A DNA stretch of 64,000 nucleotides from Vagococcus xieshaowenii (lineage in GTDB: Bacteria; Bacillota; Bacilli; Lactobacillales; Vagococcaceae). Of this stretch, positions 8,956-17,979 are shown piece by piece. Where the stretch lies: the NCBI RefSeq assembly GCF_004792515.1, contig NZ_CP038865.1, forward strand, positions 332,001 through 396,000, given 5' to 3'. Made by a program: the position numbers and the translations under genes. The notes beneath the pieces are model-generated. The model saw only the letters and a program-made list of their open reading frames with translations. It did not search any database and was not told the DNA's origin. Within the stretch, counting starts at the first letter, position 1, and each line of letters opens with the position of its first letter.

Positions 8956-9825
8956 ATGGCATTAGTATCAGCAGCAGAAATGTTGAAAAAAGCACGTGAA
9001 GGTAAATACGCAGTAGGAGCTTTCAACACAAACAACTTAGAGTGGACTAAAGCAATCTTACAAGGTGCTCAAGAATCTAACGCACCAGTTATGATCCAAA
9101 CATCTATGGGTGCAGCTAAATACATGGGTGGTTACCAAGTATGTGTACACTTAGTAGAAGATTTAATTGAATCAATGGGAATCACTGTTCCTGTTGCATT
9201 GCATTTAGACCATGGTGAATACGAAGATGCATTAAAATGTATCGAAGTTGGATACACTTCAGTAATGTATGATGGTTCTCACTTAGACTTCGACAAAAAC
9301 ATCGAACAAGCTAAAGATGTAGTAGCTAAAGCTCACGCTAAAGGTGTTTCAGTTGAGTGTGAAGTTGGATCAATCGGTGGAGAAGAAGACGGAATCATTG
9401 GTTCTGGTGAATTAGCTGATCCTAAAGAATGTAAAGCTATGGCTGATACAGGAATTGACTTCTTAGCAGCTGGTATTGGTAACATTCATGGTTCATACCC
9501 AGAAAACTGGACTGGTTTATCATTTGAAACATTAGCTGAAATCGCTGAAATCACTGGTGGACACTTACCATTAGTATTACATGGTGGTTCAGGTATTCCT
9601 TTAGAACAAGTACAAAAAGCTATCTCTTTAGGCGTTTCAAAAATCAACGTTAACACTGAATGTCAAGAAGTATTTGCAGCTGCAACACGTAAATACATCG
9701 AAGAAGGTAAAGATTTAGAAGGTAAAGGTTTTGACCCTCGTAAATTATTAGCTCCTGGTACTGAAGCTGTTGTTAACTTAGTTAAAGAACGTATCGAATG
9801 GTTCGGTTCAAAAGATAAAGCTTAA
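8956..9825 (+). CDS. fba: Class II fructose-1,6-bisphosphate aldolase
   Basis: Glycolytic enzyme that splits fructose 1,6-bisphosphate into dihydroxyacetone phosphate and glyceraldehyde 3-phosphate using zinc. The 289-residue protein carries the class II signatures: HLDHGEYEDALKCIEVGYTS (catalytic Asp and zinc His near residues 83-86), VECEVGSIGGEEDG (about 130-143), LVLHGGSGIP (about 206-215) and INVNTECQ. Codon bias is strong and the AGGAGG ribosome site is near-perfect, both consistent with high expression. It is a single-gene unit with a TAAAAT extended -10 near 8887 and a very strong terminator. Confidence 0.97.
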   Translation: MALVSAAEMLKKAREGKYAVGAFNTNNLEWTKAILQGAQESNAPVMIQTSMGAAKYMGGYQVCVHLVEDLIESMGITVPVALHLDHGEYEDALKCIEVGYTSVMYDGSHLDFDKNIEQAKDVVAKAHAKGVSVECEVGSIGGEEDGIIGSGELADPKECKAMADTGIDFLAAGIGNIHGSYPENWTGLSFETLAEIAEITGGHLPLVLHGGSGIPLEQVQKAISLGVSKINVNTECQEVFAAATRKYIEEGKDLEGKGFDPRKLLAPGTEAVVNLVKERIEWFGSKDKA

Positions 9826-9861
9826 TTTTATCTTAGTTTGACTAAATTAAAGAAATAAATT

Positions 9862-9906
9862 AAAACTGCTTCAAAAGATGTTCAACATCTTTTGAAGCAG
9901 TTTTTT
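9862..9906 (+). terminator. Terminator of fba
   Basis: Perfect 19-bp stem (9862-9880 with 9886-9904), loop TTCAA, followed by T residues; one of the strongest terminators in the window. Confidence 0.93.
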
Positions 9907-9981
9907 CATAGGTTTAATATGTGTATATGACTGTAAGTACGATCGTCTTAGTTCATTAAATAGATCATTGGTGTTAGAAAA

Positions 9982-9995
9982 TGTAATCGTTTTAA
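9982..9995 (+). promoter_or_regulatory. cre-like site upstream of the GH1 gene
   Basis: TGTAATCGTTTTAA matches the catabolite-responsive element core (TGNNANCGNTNNCA) except in the last half-site positions. It lies about 80 bases before the glycosidase, just upstream of a TATAAA-like -10 near 10002, so CcpA repression is plausible. Recognition is by eye. Confidence 0.4.
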
Positions 9996-10007
9996 ATTTT
10001 AGTATAA

Positions 10008-11513
<1,506 letters not shown>

Positions 11514-11521
11514 TAACTAAT

Positions 11522-11553
11522 AAAAGGTGTGCCTTGATTAAGGCACACCTTTT
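11522..11553. terminator. Bidirectional terminator between the GH1 gene and the peptidase
   Basis: AAAAGGTGTGCCTT (11522-11535) pairs perfectly with AAGGCACACCTTTT (11540-11553). T runs occur on both strands, so it can serve both convergent genes. Confidence 0.88.
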
Positions 11554-11566
11554 ATTCATGAGTTAA

Positions 11567-13366
11567 TTAGATGTATTGCTCCGATAAGCTCATAAATTCT
11601 TCAATATCAGCTTTCAAGATATTAATACCATTTTGCCAGAAGTCTGGTTTGGTTAAATCAACATTTAAGTGTTTTTGCGCTAAGTTTTCAGTAGTCATTG
11701 AAGCAGTATCACGTAATAGAGAGATGTAATCTTCTTCAAAGTTTCCTTCCGCTTGTTGTGCATATGCATAGATACCTAGGCTAAATAAGTAACCGAATGT
11801 ATAAGGGAAATTATAAAACGGTACATCATCAATGTAGAAATGCAATTTGCTTGCCCAGAAATGTGGGTGATAAGATGCTAATGAGTCTTGGTAAGATTCT
11901 TTTTGCGCATCCAACATTAATTGCGTAATTTCTTCATCAGATAACACGTGTGATTGACGTGCTTCATGGAAGTTGTTTTCAAAAATAAAACGCGCATGGA
12001 TATTCATAAACATCGCAATGGCATTTTGCATTTTTACATCTAATAAATTGATTTTTTCTAAATCAGATTGTGCTTGCTTTAAGGTAGCGTCAGCTACGAT
12101 TAATTCAGCAAAGGTACTAGCTGTTTCGGCTACGTTCATTGTGTAGTCTTGGCTCATGCCTGGTAAATCCCACATTACGTGACTATGATAAGCATGCCCT
12201 AATTCATGGGCTAAGGTTGCCACCTCGTTGATTGAACCGCCATATGTCATGAAAATACGTGATTCTTGGCTTTCAGCTAAGGCTGTACAATAACCACCAG
12301 GACGTTTGCCAAGGCGATCTTCTGCTTCAATCCAACTCTTTTCAAACGCATCTTGAGCGAAATCGGCCATTTTAGGACTGAATTTAGCAAAGTTTTCAAT
12401 AATAAAGTTTGCTGCTTCATCAAAGGTATAACGTGTTTCTTCTAAGTCGCCAAGAACGATTGGGGCATCTTGGTCTTGCCATTCCATTTTTTCTTTCCCA
12501 AATAACTGTGCTTTTCGTGTTAAGAAGTCAATGAAAAGTTGTTTGTTTTCGGTAATCACTTGCCACATCATGTTTAGTGTTTCTTTTTGCATGCGATTAT
12601 ATTTTAATGGTGTTTCTAAGAAGTCAGTTGTGTTATGTAATTCATAATTAGCTAAACGAAATCCTTGTAAATGATTCAACGTATCGGCAAAAAGTGGTGC
12701 TTTTTCTGCCCATGTTTTTTCCCATATTTCAAATAGCTCCGCACGAACAATAGGATCGCTATCACCCATCATACGATTGAATGCTTGTCCAGCAGATAAC
12801 GTGTCACCGTTATAATCAATGGTTAGGCTAGCAACGATTGTATCGTAGTGAGAACTCCAAGCGTTAAAACCATCAATGGATAATTGATTAATAATCTTTT
12901 CTTCTGGTTTAGAGAGTAATTTTTTTCCTTTTTCGCGAACTTCGCTTAAATTAAACAAAACACCTTGTTGCTTAGCTAAAGAACTTTTTTCTAAATACTG
13001 CCATTCTTCGTCTGTTAAGCTTGAAATTTTTTCCATAAAGGTATTGTAAGCGTTCTGGAAAGTAGCGCTTAATTGTTGTAAGCTACCAAAAAGTGTGCCA
13101 GCTTTTTTATCATGAACATCAGCAGATTGAATCGCATTAATAAAGCTTCCTGTTTGGGAAAACCCATTGCTGATTGTATCTATTGCTGTAATGACTGTTG
13201 TTAGTTCGTTGAATGTGGGCGAATCTTGATGAATATCCCATCCTTCAACTAATTCAGTAAATGACTGAATTTCTGTTTCTAACTTATCTAAACGTGCTTG
13301 TAACTGTGGTGATGATGAACCTCCAGGGAAAATTGAGTCTAAATCCCAATTGATTGCATATGTCAT
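11567..13366 (-). CDS. M3 family oligoendopeptidase (PepF-type)
   Basis: Zinc metallopeptidase that cuts oligopeptides in the cytoplasm. The 599-residue protein has an N-terminal helical domain and the catalytic HExxH motif at H387-E388-H391 (TLAHELGHAYHSH), with the downstream Glu ligand expected near residue 415 (NVAETASTFAE). The length and C-terminal pattern fit the PepF/M3B subgroup and not thimet-type M3A enzymes. It is monocistronic on the minus strand, with AAAGGAGTG as ribosome site. Which PepF paralogue it represents cannot be said. Confidence 0.9.
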   Translation of the reverse strand: MTYAINWDLDSIFPGGSSSPQLQARLDKLETEIQSFTELVEGWDIHQDSPTFNELTTVITAIDTISNGFSQTGSFINAIQSADVHDKKAGTLFGSLQQLSATFQNAYNTFMEKISSLTDEEWQYLEKSSLAKQQGVLFNLSEVREKGKKLLSKPEEKIINQLSIDGFNAWSSHYDTIVASLTIDYNGDTLSAGQAFNRMMGDSDPIVRAELFEIWEKTWAEKAPLFADTLNHLQGFRLANYELHNTTDFLETPLKYNRMQKETLNMMWQVITENKQLFIDFLTRKAQLFGKEKMEWQDQDAPIVLGDLEETRYTFDEAANFIIENFAKFSPKMADFAQDAFEKSWIEAEDRLGKRPGGYCTALAESQESRIFMTYGGSINEVATLAHELGHAYHSHVMWDLPGMSQDYTMNVAETASTFAELIVADATLKQAQSDLEKINLLDVKMQNAIAMFMNIHARFIFENNFHEARQSHVLSDEEITQLMLDAQKESYQDSLASYHPHFWASKLHFYIDDVPFYNFPYTFGYLFSLGIYAYAQQAEGNFEEDYISLLRDTASMTTENLAQKHLNVDLTKPDFWQNGINILKADIEEFMSLSEQYI

Positions 13367-13499
13367 TCTAACACTCCTTTCATATTAACATAATTATAAA
13401 GCAAGAAAGCGTATTTGATAAATGAAATGGCTAAACTTTTTTATCAATAAAATTTATGAGATATGGTATGATGATAAAGAAAAAAAGTGAGGTGTTTTT

Positions 13500-13997
13500 T
13501 TGAAAGACTTAAAGAAGTCAGGCTATCTTTATTTACTACTAGCCGTTATTATTATGGCAGTATTATTTTTTAGTTCCTCTCAGACTTATGAACAACAATC
13601 ACAAGTGGGTTTGTTGTCAAAATTGTTGAAAAATGAACCGTTTAAAGAGTCATTAACAAAAGTGAAGTTTGTTTATGCAGGAAGTGATATTAGTATTGCG
13701 GCAAAAGGGTATGCAAGCTTTATAGAATTTTTTATCCGTAAAGGAGCACATTTTGTCACCTATTTTGCGTTGGGTATCAGTTGGTTGTTAATATTAAACA
13801 AGCAACTAAAGAGCGTCTTACTAGCAAGCGTGGTTAGTTGGTTATCCGCAACAGGTTATGCTGGGTTGGATGAGTTTCATCAAATGGTAACCGGAGGACG
13901 AACACCGTTGGTTGAAGATATTATGTTGGATAGTGTCGGAGCGTTAACAGGTGTGGTTATTTGTCTTCTTATATTAGCAATTCGCCAAAAGAAATAA
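13500..13997 (+). CDS. VanZ-like family membrane protein
   Basis: Small membrane protein of 165 residues with about four transmembrane helices, near residues 10-27, 80-100, 105-125 and 140-160. It has the VanZ-family signatures RKGAHFVTYFALG (about 78-90) and GLDEFHQMVTGGRTP (about 122-136), followed by a conserved acidic helix. VanZ itself gives low-level teicoplanin resistance, but most homologues are chromosomal proteins of unknown role. Translation starts at TTG 13500 after GAGGTG. It is followed by its own terminator and is not linked to any van genes. Confidence 0.85.
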   Translation: MKDLKKSGYLYLLLAVIIMAVLFFSSSQTYEQQSQVGLLSKLLKNEPFKESLTKVKFVYAGSDISIAAKGYASFIEFFIRKGAHFVTYFALGISWLLILNKQLKSVLLASVVSWLSATGYAGLDEFHQMVTGGRTPLVEDIMLDSVGALTGVVICLLILAIRQKK

Positions 13998-13999
13998 TC

Positions 14000-14039
14000 A
14001 AAAAAGCATGTGAAAATTTATTTTTCACATGCTTTTTTC
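14000..14039 (+). terminator. Terminator after the VanZ-like gene
   Basis: A 17-bp perfect stem (14000-14016 with 14022-14038) rich in A on the left and T on the right; the core is GCATGTGAAAA / TTTTCACATGC. Confidence 0.9.
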
Positions 14040-14078
14040 TTTTGTTTGCATATTTATTAAATGAAGGGAGGTTCAGAT

Positions 14079-14999
14079 GTGAAGCAGTTGATGAGAGAGT
14101 TATTTGATCAAGCATTGGCCCATCATGCAAGTGATTTATATATTTTTCCGACAGAAGAAAGTTATGAATGTACGCTAAGATATCAAAATAAAAAGAAAAT
14201 TATCAAGCAACTGCCTTTAGGTGAAGGAGAAAAGTTTATATTATTTTTGAAATATCTAGGAAATATGGATGTCGGAGAAAAGCGCAAGATTCAACTAGGT
14301 TCAGCAATCGTTGAACTCAAAGATAACAAAGAACTTGCCATCCGCTTGTCTTCTGTAGCAGACTATCAAAATCGTGAAACGTTAGTTATTAGGTTTATAG
14401 GAAATATAGAAAACCAGGATAGTTTTAATTTGATAAACACCTCATCCTATATTCAAATACAGGACAGCTTGACTCAAAAAGGTTTATTTATTTTTTCTGG
14501 TGCGACAGGTTCGGGTAAAACAACCATGATGTATCGATTAGCCAATCATTGTGCCAAAAAAGGTGAACAAATTATTACAATTGAAGATCCTGTAGAATTT
14601 TCTATGTCGAATTTTTTGCAGTTACAAGTGAACGAAAAAATTGATCTTAGTTATCAACGTCTCATTCAACTGTGTTTGCGACATCGGCCAGATGTTTTAG
14701 TCATTGGTGAAATACGAGATAGCGAAACAGCGCATGCTGTGGTTCGGGCAGCGTTAACGGGTCATACGGTGTTAACAACAGTACATGCGATGGACGCATT
14801 AAATGTTATTTCACGTCTGGTTGAACTGGGTGTTTCTATTCATGAGTTAAAGCAAGTTTTACAGATGGTTGCTTATTTGGATATGAGAGTGTTTGAAGGT
14901 AATGAACAGGTAGCCACTCACCATCAAGCAGTTCATATCGAAACATTACATATGACTAAAAGATTCTGGGATAAATGGGAAGGAGAGAGGTCCAATTGA
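14079..14999 (+). CDS. comGA: Competence type IV pilus assembly ATPase ComGA
   Basis: Cytoplasmic ATPase that powers assembly of the DNA-uptake pseudopilus. I take GTG 14079 as start (306 residues) because AGGGAGG ends 7 bases before it; the ATG at 14061 overlaps that ribosome site. Visible motifs are Walker A GATGSGKTT (about residue 146), the Asp box ITIEDPVEF, Walker B RPDVLVIGEIRD (about 205) and the His box HTVLTTVHAMD. First gene of a seven-gene comG operon with overlapping or nearly abutting genes. Upstream is T-rich DNA with TTTGCATATTTA; a competence sigma-factor site is possible but I cannot assert it. Confidence 0.95.
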   Translation: MKQLMRELFDQALAHHASDLYIFPTEESYECTLRYQNKKKIIKQLPLGEGEKFILFLKYLGNMDVGEKRKIQLGSAIVELKDNKELAIRLSSVADYQNRETLVIRFIGNIENQDSFNLINTSSYIQIQDSLTQKGLFIFSGATGSGKTTMMYRLANHCAKKGEQIITIEDPVEFSMSNFLQLQVNEKIDLSYQRLIQLCLRHRPDVLVIGEIRDSETAHAVVRAALTGHTVLTTVHAMDALNVISRLVELGVSIHELKQVLQMVAYLDMRVFEGNEQVATHHQAVHIETLHMTKRFWDKWEGERSN

Positions 15000-16018
15000 A
15001 ACTAAAACTTAAAAATAATCATAAGCTCTCTCTTCAACAACAAGTCAATGTCACACAATTAATGTCAGACATGTTAGAGAATGGTTTTTCTTTTCAAGAA
15101 AGTATGTCTTTTTTGTGCTTAATTTATGAATCAGATGCTGAATTATTTAAGCAAGCAAGTGAGAAGGTAATGGAATCGGGCAGTATAACACAAGGAGTGG
15201 CGTTGATTGGGTTGAAAAAGCAATACATTGCACAACTTTATTTAAGTGAACATCATGGCGATTTGGCTGGGGCATTTTTTAGAATTGCTAATCAACTAAC
15301 GGATTATCAGAAACAAAGAAAAAATTTAATTAAAGTCTTAGTTTATCCCATTATGTTATTAGTCTTTTTGATAGGGATATTGTTTCTAATGAAATTTGTG
15401 TTATTACCTTCTATGAATGTTGAAAAAGAAAATCAAACCTTAGCAATGGCTCTCATTAATAATTTTCCTTATGTTTTTCTTGTACTATTACTGATAGGTT
15501 TGTTGTGTTACGGAGTGATAGTTTCTCATCGAAGAAATCATACGGCAATCGCTCATTACAGCTTGTTAACGCGTCTACCGATAGTAGGAAAATTAATCAA
15601 GCTTTATTTAACTTCTTATATGGCCCACGAATGGGGGAAATTACTTGCTCATGGTATTGAGTTGACAGGTATTATTAGTATTATGGAAAACGAAGAAAAT
15701 ACGTTGTTAATGCAAGAAATGGGCAGTGCTTTTCAAAAATCGGCACTAAAGGGAGAAGCAATGTATGATGTATTAGCTGCTTGCCCTATTTTTTTACCAG
15801 GTTTTTCCTTAATGGTCAGACAAGGTGAGCGAAAAGGAAAACTATCTGAAGAATTGCTGATGTATAGTAATAAACTTTGGGAAGAGCTCTTAAATAAAAT
15901 CGAAAAACTAACTAATTATTTACAACCAACCATTTTTTTATTCGTCGCAGTGATGATTATTGCAGTTTATGCCGCATTGCTACTACCAATCTATGAAAAT
16001 ATCGAGGTGTTCACATGA
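14996..16018 (+). CDS. comGB: Competence type IV pilus inner-membrane protein ComGB
   Basis: Polytopic platform protein of the pseudopilus, a member of the GspF/PilC family. From TTG 14996 it has 340 residues; AGGAGAGAGG sits at 14981-14990 and the TTGA overlaps the comGA stop, which favours this start over an ATG at 14975 without a ribosome site. Hydrophobic segments lie near residues 108-136, 160-182 and 308-330, as usual for the family, and the second GspF repeat begins near residue 195 (LTRLPIVGKLIKLYLTSYMA). Its stop overlaps comGC by ATGA. Confidence 0.92.
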   Translation: MKLKLKNNHKLSLQQQVNVTQLMSDMLENGFSFQESMSFLCLIYESDAELFKQASEKVMESGSITQGVALIGLKKQYIAQLYLSEHHGDLAGAFFRIANQLTDYQKQRKNLIKVLVYPIMLLVFLIGILFLMKFVLLPSMNVEKENQTLAMALINNFPYVFLVLLLIGLLCYGVIVSHRRNHTAIAHYSLLTRLPIVGKLIKLYLTSYMAHEWGKLLAHGIELTGIISIMENEENTLLMQEMGSAFQKSALKGEAMYDVLAACPIFLPGFSLMVRQGERKGKLSEELLMYSNKLWEELLNKIEKLTNYLQPTIFLFVAVMIIAVYAALLLPIYENIEVFT

Positions 16019-16296
16019 AAAAGAAAAAATATCAAGCATTTACTTTAATTGAAATGATGGTCGTTTTATTTATAATTTCTGTGCTAATTTTATTGTTTGT
16101 CCCTAATTTAAGCAAACAAAAGAACAAAGTAGATGCTGAAGGGAAATCTGCCCTTCAGTCAGTTTTAACCTCACAAGTAACGCTTTATCAAATGAATGAG
16201 ACAGGAGATGTTACGCTTGATAACTTGGTATCAAAAGGTTACATAACCGAAAAACAAAAAGAACAAGCTGAAGGCTGGGGGATTGAGGTCCCATAA
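16015..16296 (+). CDS. comGC: Major pseudopilin ComGC
   Basis: Main structural subunit of the competence pseudopilus, 93 residues. It has a short basic leader, the prepilin-peptidase site and the N-methylated hydrophobic helix (AFTLIEMMVVLFIISVL, about residues 8-24) with Glu at mature position 5. The residue before the cleavage point is Ala in place of the usual Gly, which is tolerated but uncommon. The start overlaps comGB. The C-terminal part (KGYITEKQ) is typical of ComGC. Confidence 0.94.
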   Translation: MKKKKYQAFTLIEMMVVLFIISVLILLFVPNLSKQKNKVDAEGKSALQSVLTSQVTLYQMNETGDVTLDNLVSKGYITEKQKEQAEGWGIEVP

Positions 16297-16745
16297 AATC
16301 AACCAAATATAAGGGTATGACGTTATTGGAGTCATTGTTAGTCATATTGATTGTTAGTATGACTATGTTGTTACCCATTTTAGCTTACCGACGATGGGAG
16401 CATCAGTTGGTGAATAAACAATTTTTTAGTGATTTGGAAAACAGTTATCATCGAACCCAACTATCAGCTGTTCAAAATGCAAAAGGGACTTATTTATATA
16501 TTGACGCTCAAGAAGGTATTACCTGTCTGTATTATTCATTTGGTGAGAAAAAAATAGAAGAATTGATCCAAGTACCAGCCACCATTGAAAGTCCCTCAAA
16601 AGTATCCATTTCTTTTAAATCAATGAGTGGAAATGTTAGTCAAGCAAATAAATTTTATTTTATTGATCAATTGAATCAAGTGAAAGTAACGTATACAGTC
16701 CAAATAGGGAGTGGCAAACTTGTTAAAAAAATCGACGTATTATAG
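16293..16745 (+). CDS. comGD: Minor pseudopilin ComGD, probable ATA start
   Basis: Minor pilin-like protein needed to prime the pseudopilus. The hydrophobic helix GMTLLESLLVILIV is preceded in frame by a basic leader (KSTKYKG) that is encoded upstream of the first ATG (16317). A start at 16317 would remove the whole leader and the Gly needed for cleavage. The frame is open back to TGA 16284-16286 with no ATG, GTG or TTG; the best candidate is ATA at 16293, which overlaps the comGC stop and follows GAGGT (16285-16289). From there the protein has 150 residues. If the start is instead ATG 16317, the product is 142 residues without a leader. Confidence 0.8.
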   Translation: MKSTKYKGMTLLESLLVILIVSMTMLLPILAYRRWEHQLVNKQFFSDLENSYHRTQLSAVQNAKGTYLYIDAQEGITCLYYSFGEKKIEELIQVPATIESPSKVSISFKSMSGNVSQANKFYFIDQLNQVKVTYTVQIGSGKLVKKIDVL

Positions 16746-17055
16746 AGGTATTGTTTTGTTAGAAAGTTTGGTGTCATTAGGTCTAATAGTCGTCTTGACC
16801 ATGGTGATCCTTCCGTTATTAACACAATTAAAAAAAACCGAAGCGTCTCTTAATGATAGTTGGAAAAAAGAACGATACTTGTATGAAGTATCGCGTGATA
16901 AATGTTTGCTTCCTGATCTAAAAAAACAACGGTATATTGATAATCATCAGTCTTACTTGGTAAAAGTGAAAAGTAACGATGTTCTAATAACAGAGATGAG
17001 CATTCATCAAGAGAACAACGTAATAGAAACGGTGAATTTGATTGAGAAAAAATAA
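16720..17055 (+). CDS. comGE: Minor pseudopilin ComGE
   Basis: Minor pilin-like protein, 111 residues from TTG 16720, with GGGAG (16707-16711) 8 bases before; a GTG at 16711 overlaps that ribosome site. The basic leader LKKSTYYRG precedes the cleavage site and the hydrophobic helix IVLLESLVSLGLIVVL, with Glu at mature position 5. It overlaps the end of comGD by 26 bases. The rest is poorly conserved in this family, so the call rests on the leader, the size and the operon position. Confidence 0.85.
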   Translation: MLKKSTYYRGIVLLESLVSLGLIVVLTMVILPLLTQLKKTEASLNDSWKKERYLYEVSRDKCLLPDLKKQRYIDNHQSYLVKVKSNDVLITEMSIHQENNVIETVNLIEKK

Positions 17056-17494
17056 ATTTAAAGGCTTCACATTAATTGAAGGTTTGTACGGTTTATTCGT
17101 GACGGCAATAGTGTTATCTTTTTTTCATCCTTTTATTCATTATCTCTCTTTTTATCAAGAGCAACATTCTAATCAAGCCATGATGGAGTGGCAAACATTT
17201 ACGAGTCAATTAGAACGAGCTGTTACTGAAGGAACAATTAATACAATCACTCCTCAAACCATTGAGTACAATGATGCATCGGGGACTCATTATTGTGTTG
17301 AACACTATCAAAATATGATTAGACGAACGACTAGTCTTTCAGGGCATGAGCCTTTATTATTAAATGTTTCTTCATGGCAAGTTAGCCAGGTAAACGAGCA
17401 ACAATTATTTATTACCGTCTCATTTTTAGATGGATCTGTCCGTAGTCATTATCAAACGTTTAATCTATCGGGAGAAATAGAGAATGAAATCTAA
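17042..17494 (+). CDS. comGF: Minor pseudopilin ComGF
   Basis: Minor pilin-like protein of 150 residues beginning at TTG 17042 and overlapping comGE by 14 bases. Leader RKNKFKG, cleavage site and helix FTLIEGLYGLFVTAIVL are canonical. The C-terminal domain contains a Cys and a beta-rich pattern as seen in ComGF. No clear ribosome site precedes the start, so translation is probably coupled to comGE. Confidence 0.88.
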   Translation: MRKNKFKGFTLIEGLYGLFVTAIVLSFFHPFIHYLSFYQEQHSNQAMMEWQTFTSQLERAVTEGTINTITPQTIEYNDASGTHYCVEHYQNMIRRTTSLSGHEPLLLNVSSWQVSQVNEQQLFITVSFLDGSVRSHYQTFNLSGEIENEI

Positions 17495-17813
17495 AAATAT
17501 TTATTATAAGGGGAGCCTCCTAGCATCTACTATTGTTTTAACCTTTATGTATGTGACGACGTTAACCTTCATTTTTCATCGCTATGATGTTCAACAAGAA
17601 CTTATTTCAGTCAGTATTAAACGTTCAAGGATTGAGACCTTAGTCAATCTTGCAACTTTTTATTTAGAGCATACTGAAGAAAAGCAATCGGGTGAATTAG
17701 TGTATTCAACGGGTGTAATCCATTATACCTATGAAGCAACCGGACATTATCTGCTTGAGGTAAAACTTGTGACAGGAGAATCAATAAAACGCAGTATTAC
17801 AACAATAAAATGA
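17484..17813 (+). CDS. comGG: Competence protein ComGG
   Basis: Last gene of the comG operon, 109 residues, starting at ATG 17484 inside the end of comGF. It has a short leader with YYKG followed by a hydrophobic helix (SLLASTIVLTFMYVTTL) but no Glu at mature position 5, as usual for ComGG. The remainder is weakly conserved. The function is inferred from position and size. Confidence 0.82.
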   Translation: MKSKNIYYKGSLLASTIVLTFMYVTTLTFIFHRYDVQQELISVSIKRSRIETLVNLATFYLEHTEEKQSGELVYSTGVIHYTYEATGHYLLEVKLVTGESIKRSITTIK

Positions 17814-17836
17814 AGTCATTTGGTCAATAATATAAG

Positions 17837-17879
17837 AACCTTTTGACGTATTACCTAGGTAGTATGTCAAAAGGTTTTA
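17837..17879 (+). terminator. Terminator of the comG operon
   Basis: AACCTTTTGAC (17837-17847) pairs with GTCAAAAGGTT (17866-17876), with an inner TACC/GGTA stem and trailing T residues. Confidence 0.85.
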
Positions 17880-17979
17880 ATGGGTTGTTTACTAAAAAAT
17901 AAGGAAGTTTTGTTCGAAATATGATATACTAAGAGGAAAATTGAACTTTTATCTTAGGGATTATTTAGGAGGGTACACA

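Noticed and set aside
13500-13997. Glycopeptide resistance gene vanZ
   Set aside because: The protein is a general chromosomal VanZ-family member with no vanA/H/X genes near.
17814-17979. T-box riboswitch before metG
   Set aside because: The gap is short and taken up by the comG terminator; no specifier loop or T-box sequence is seen.
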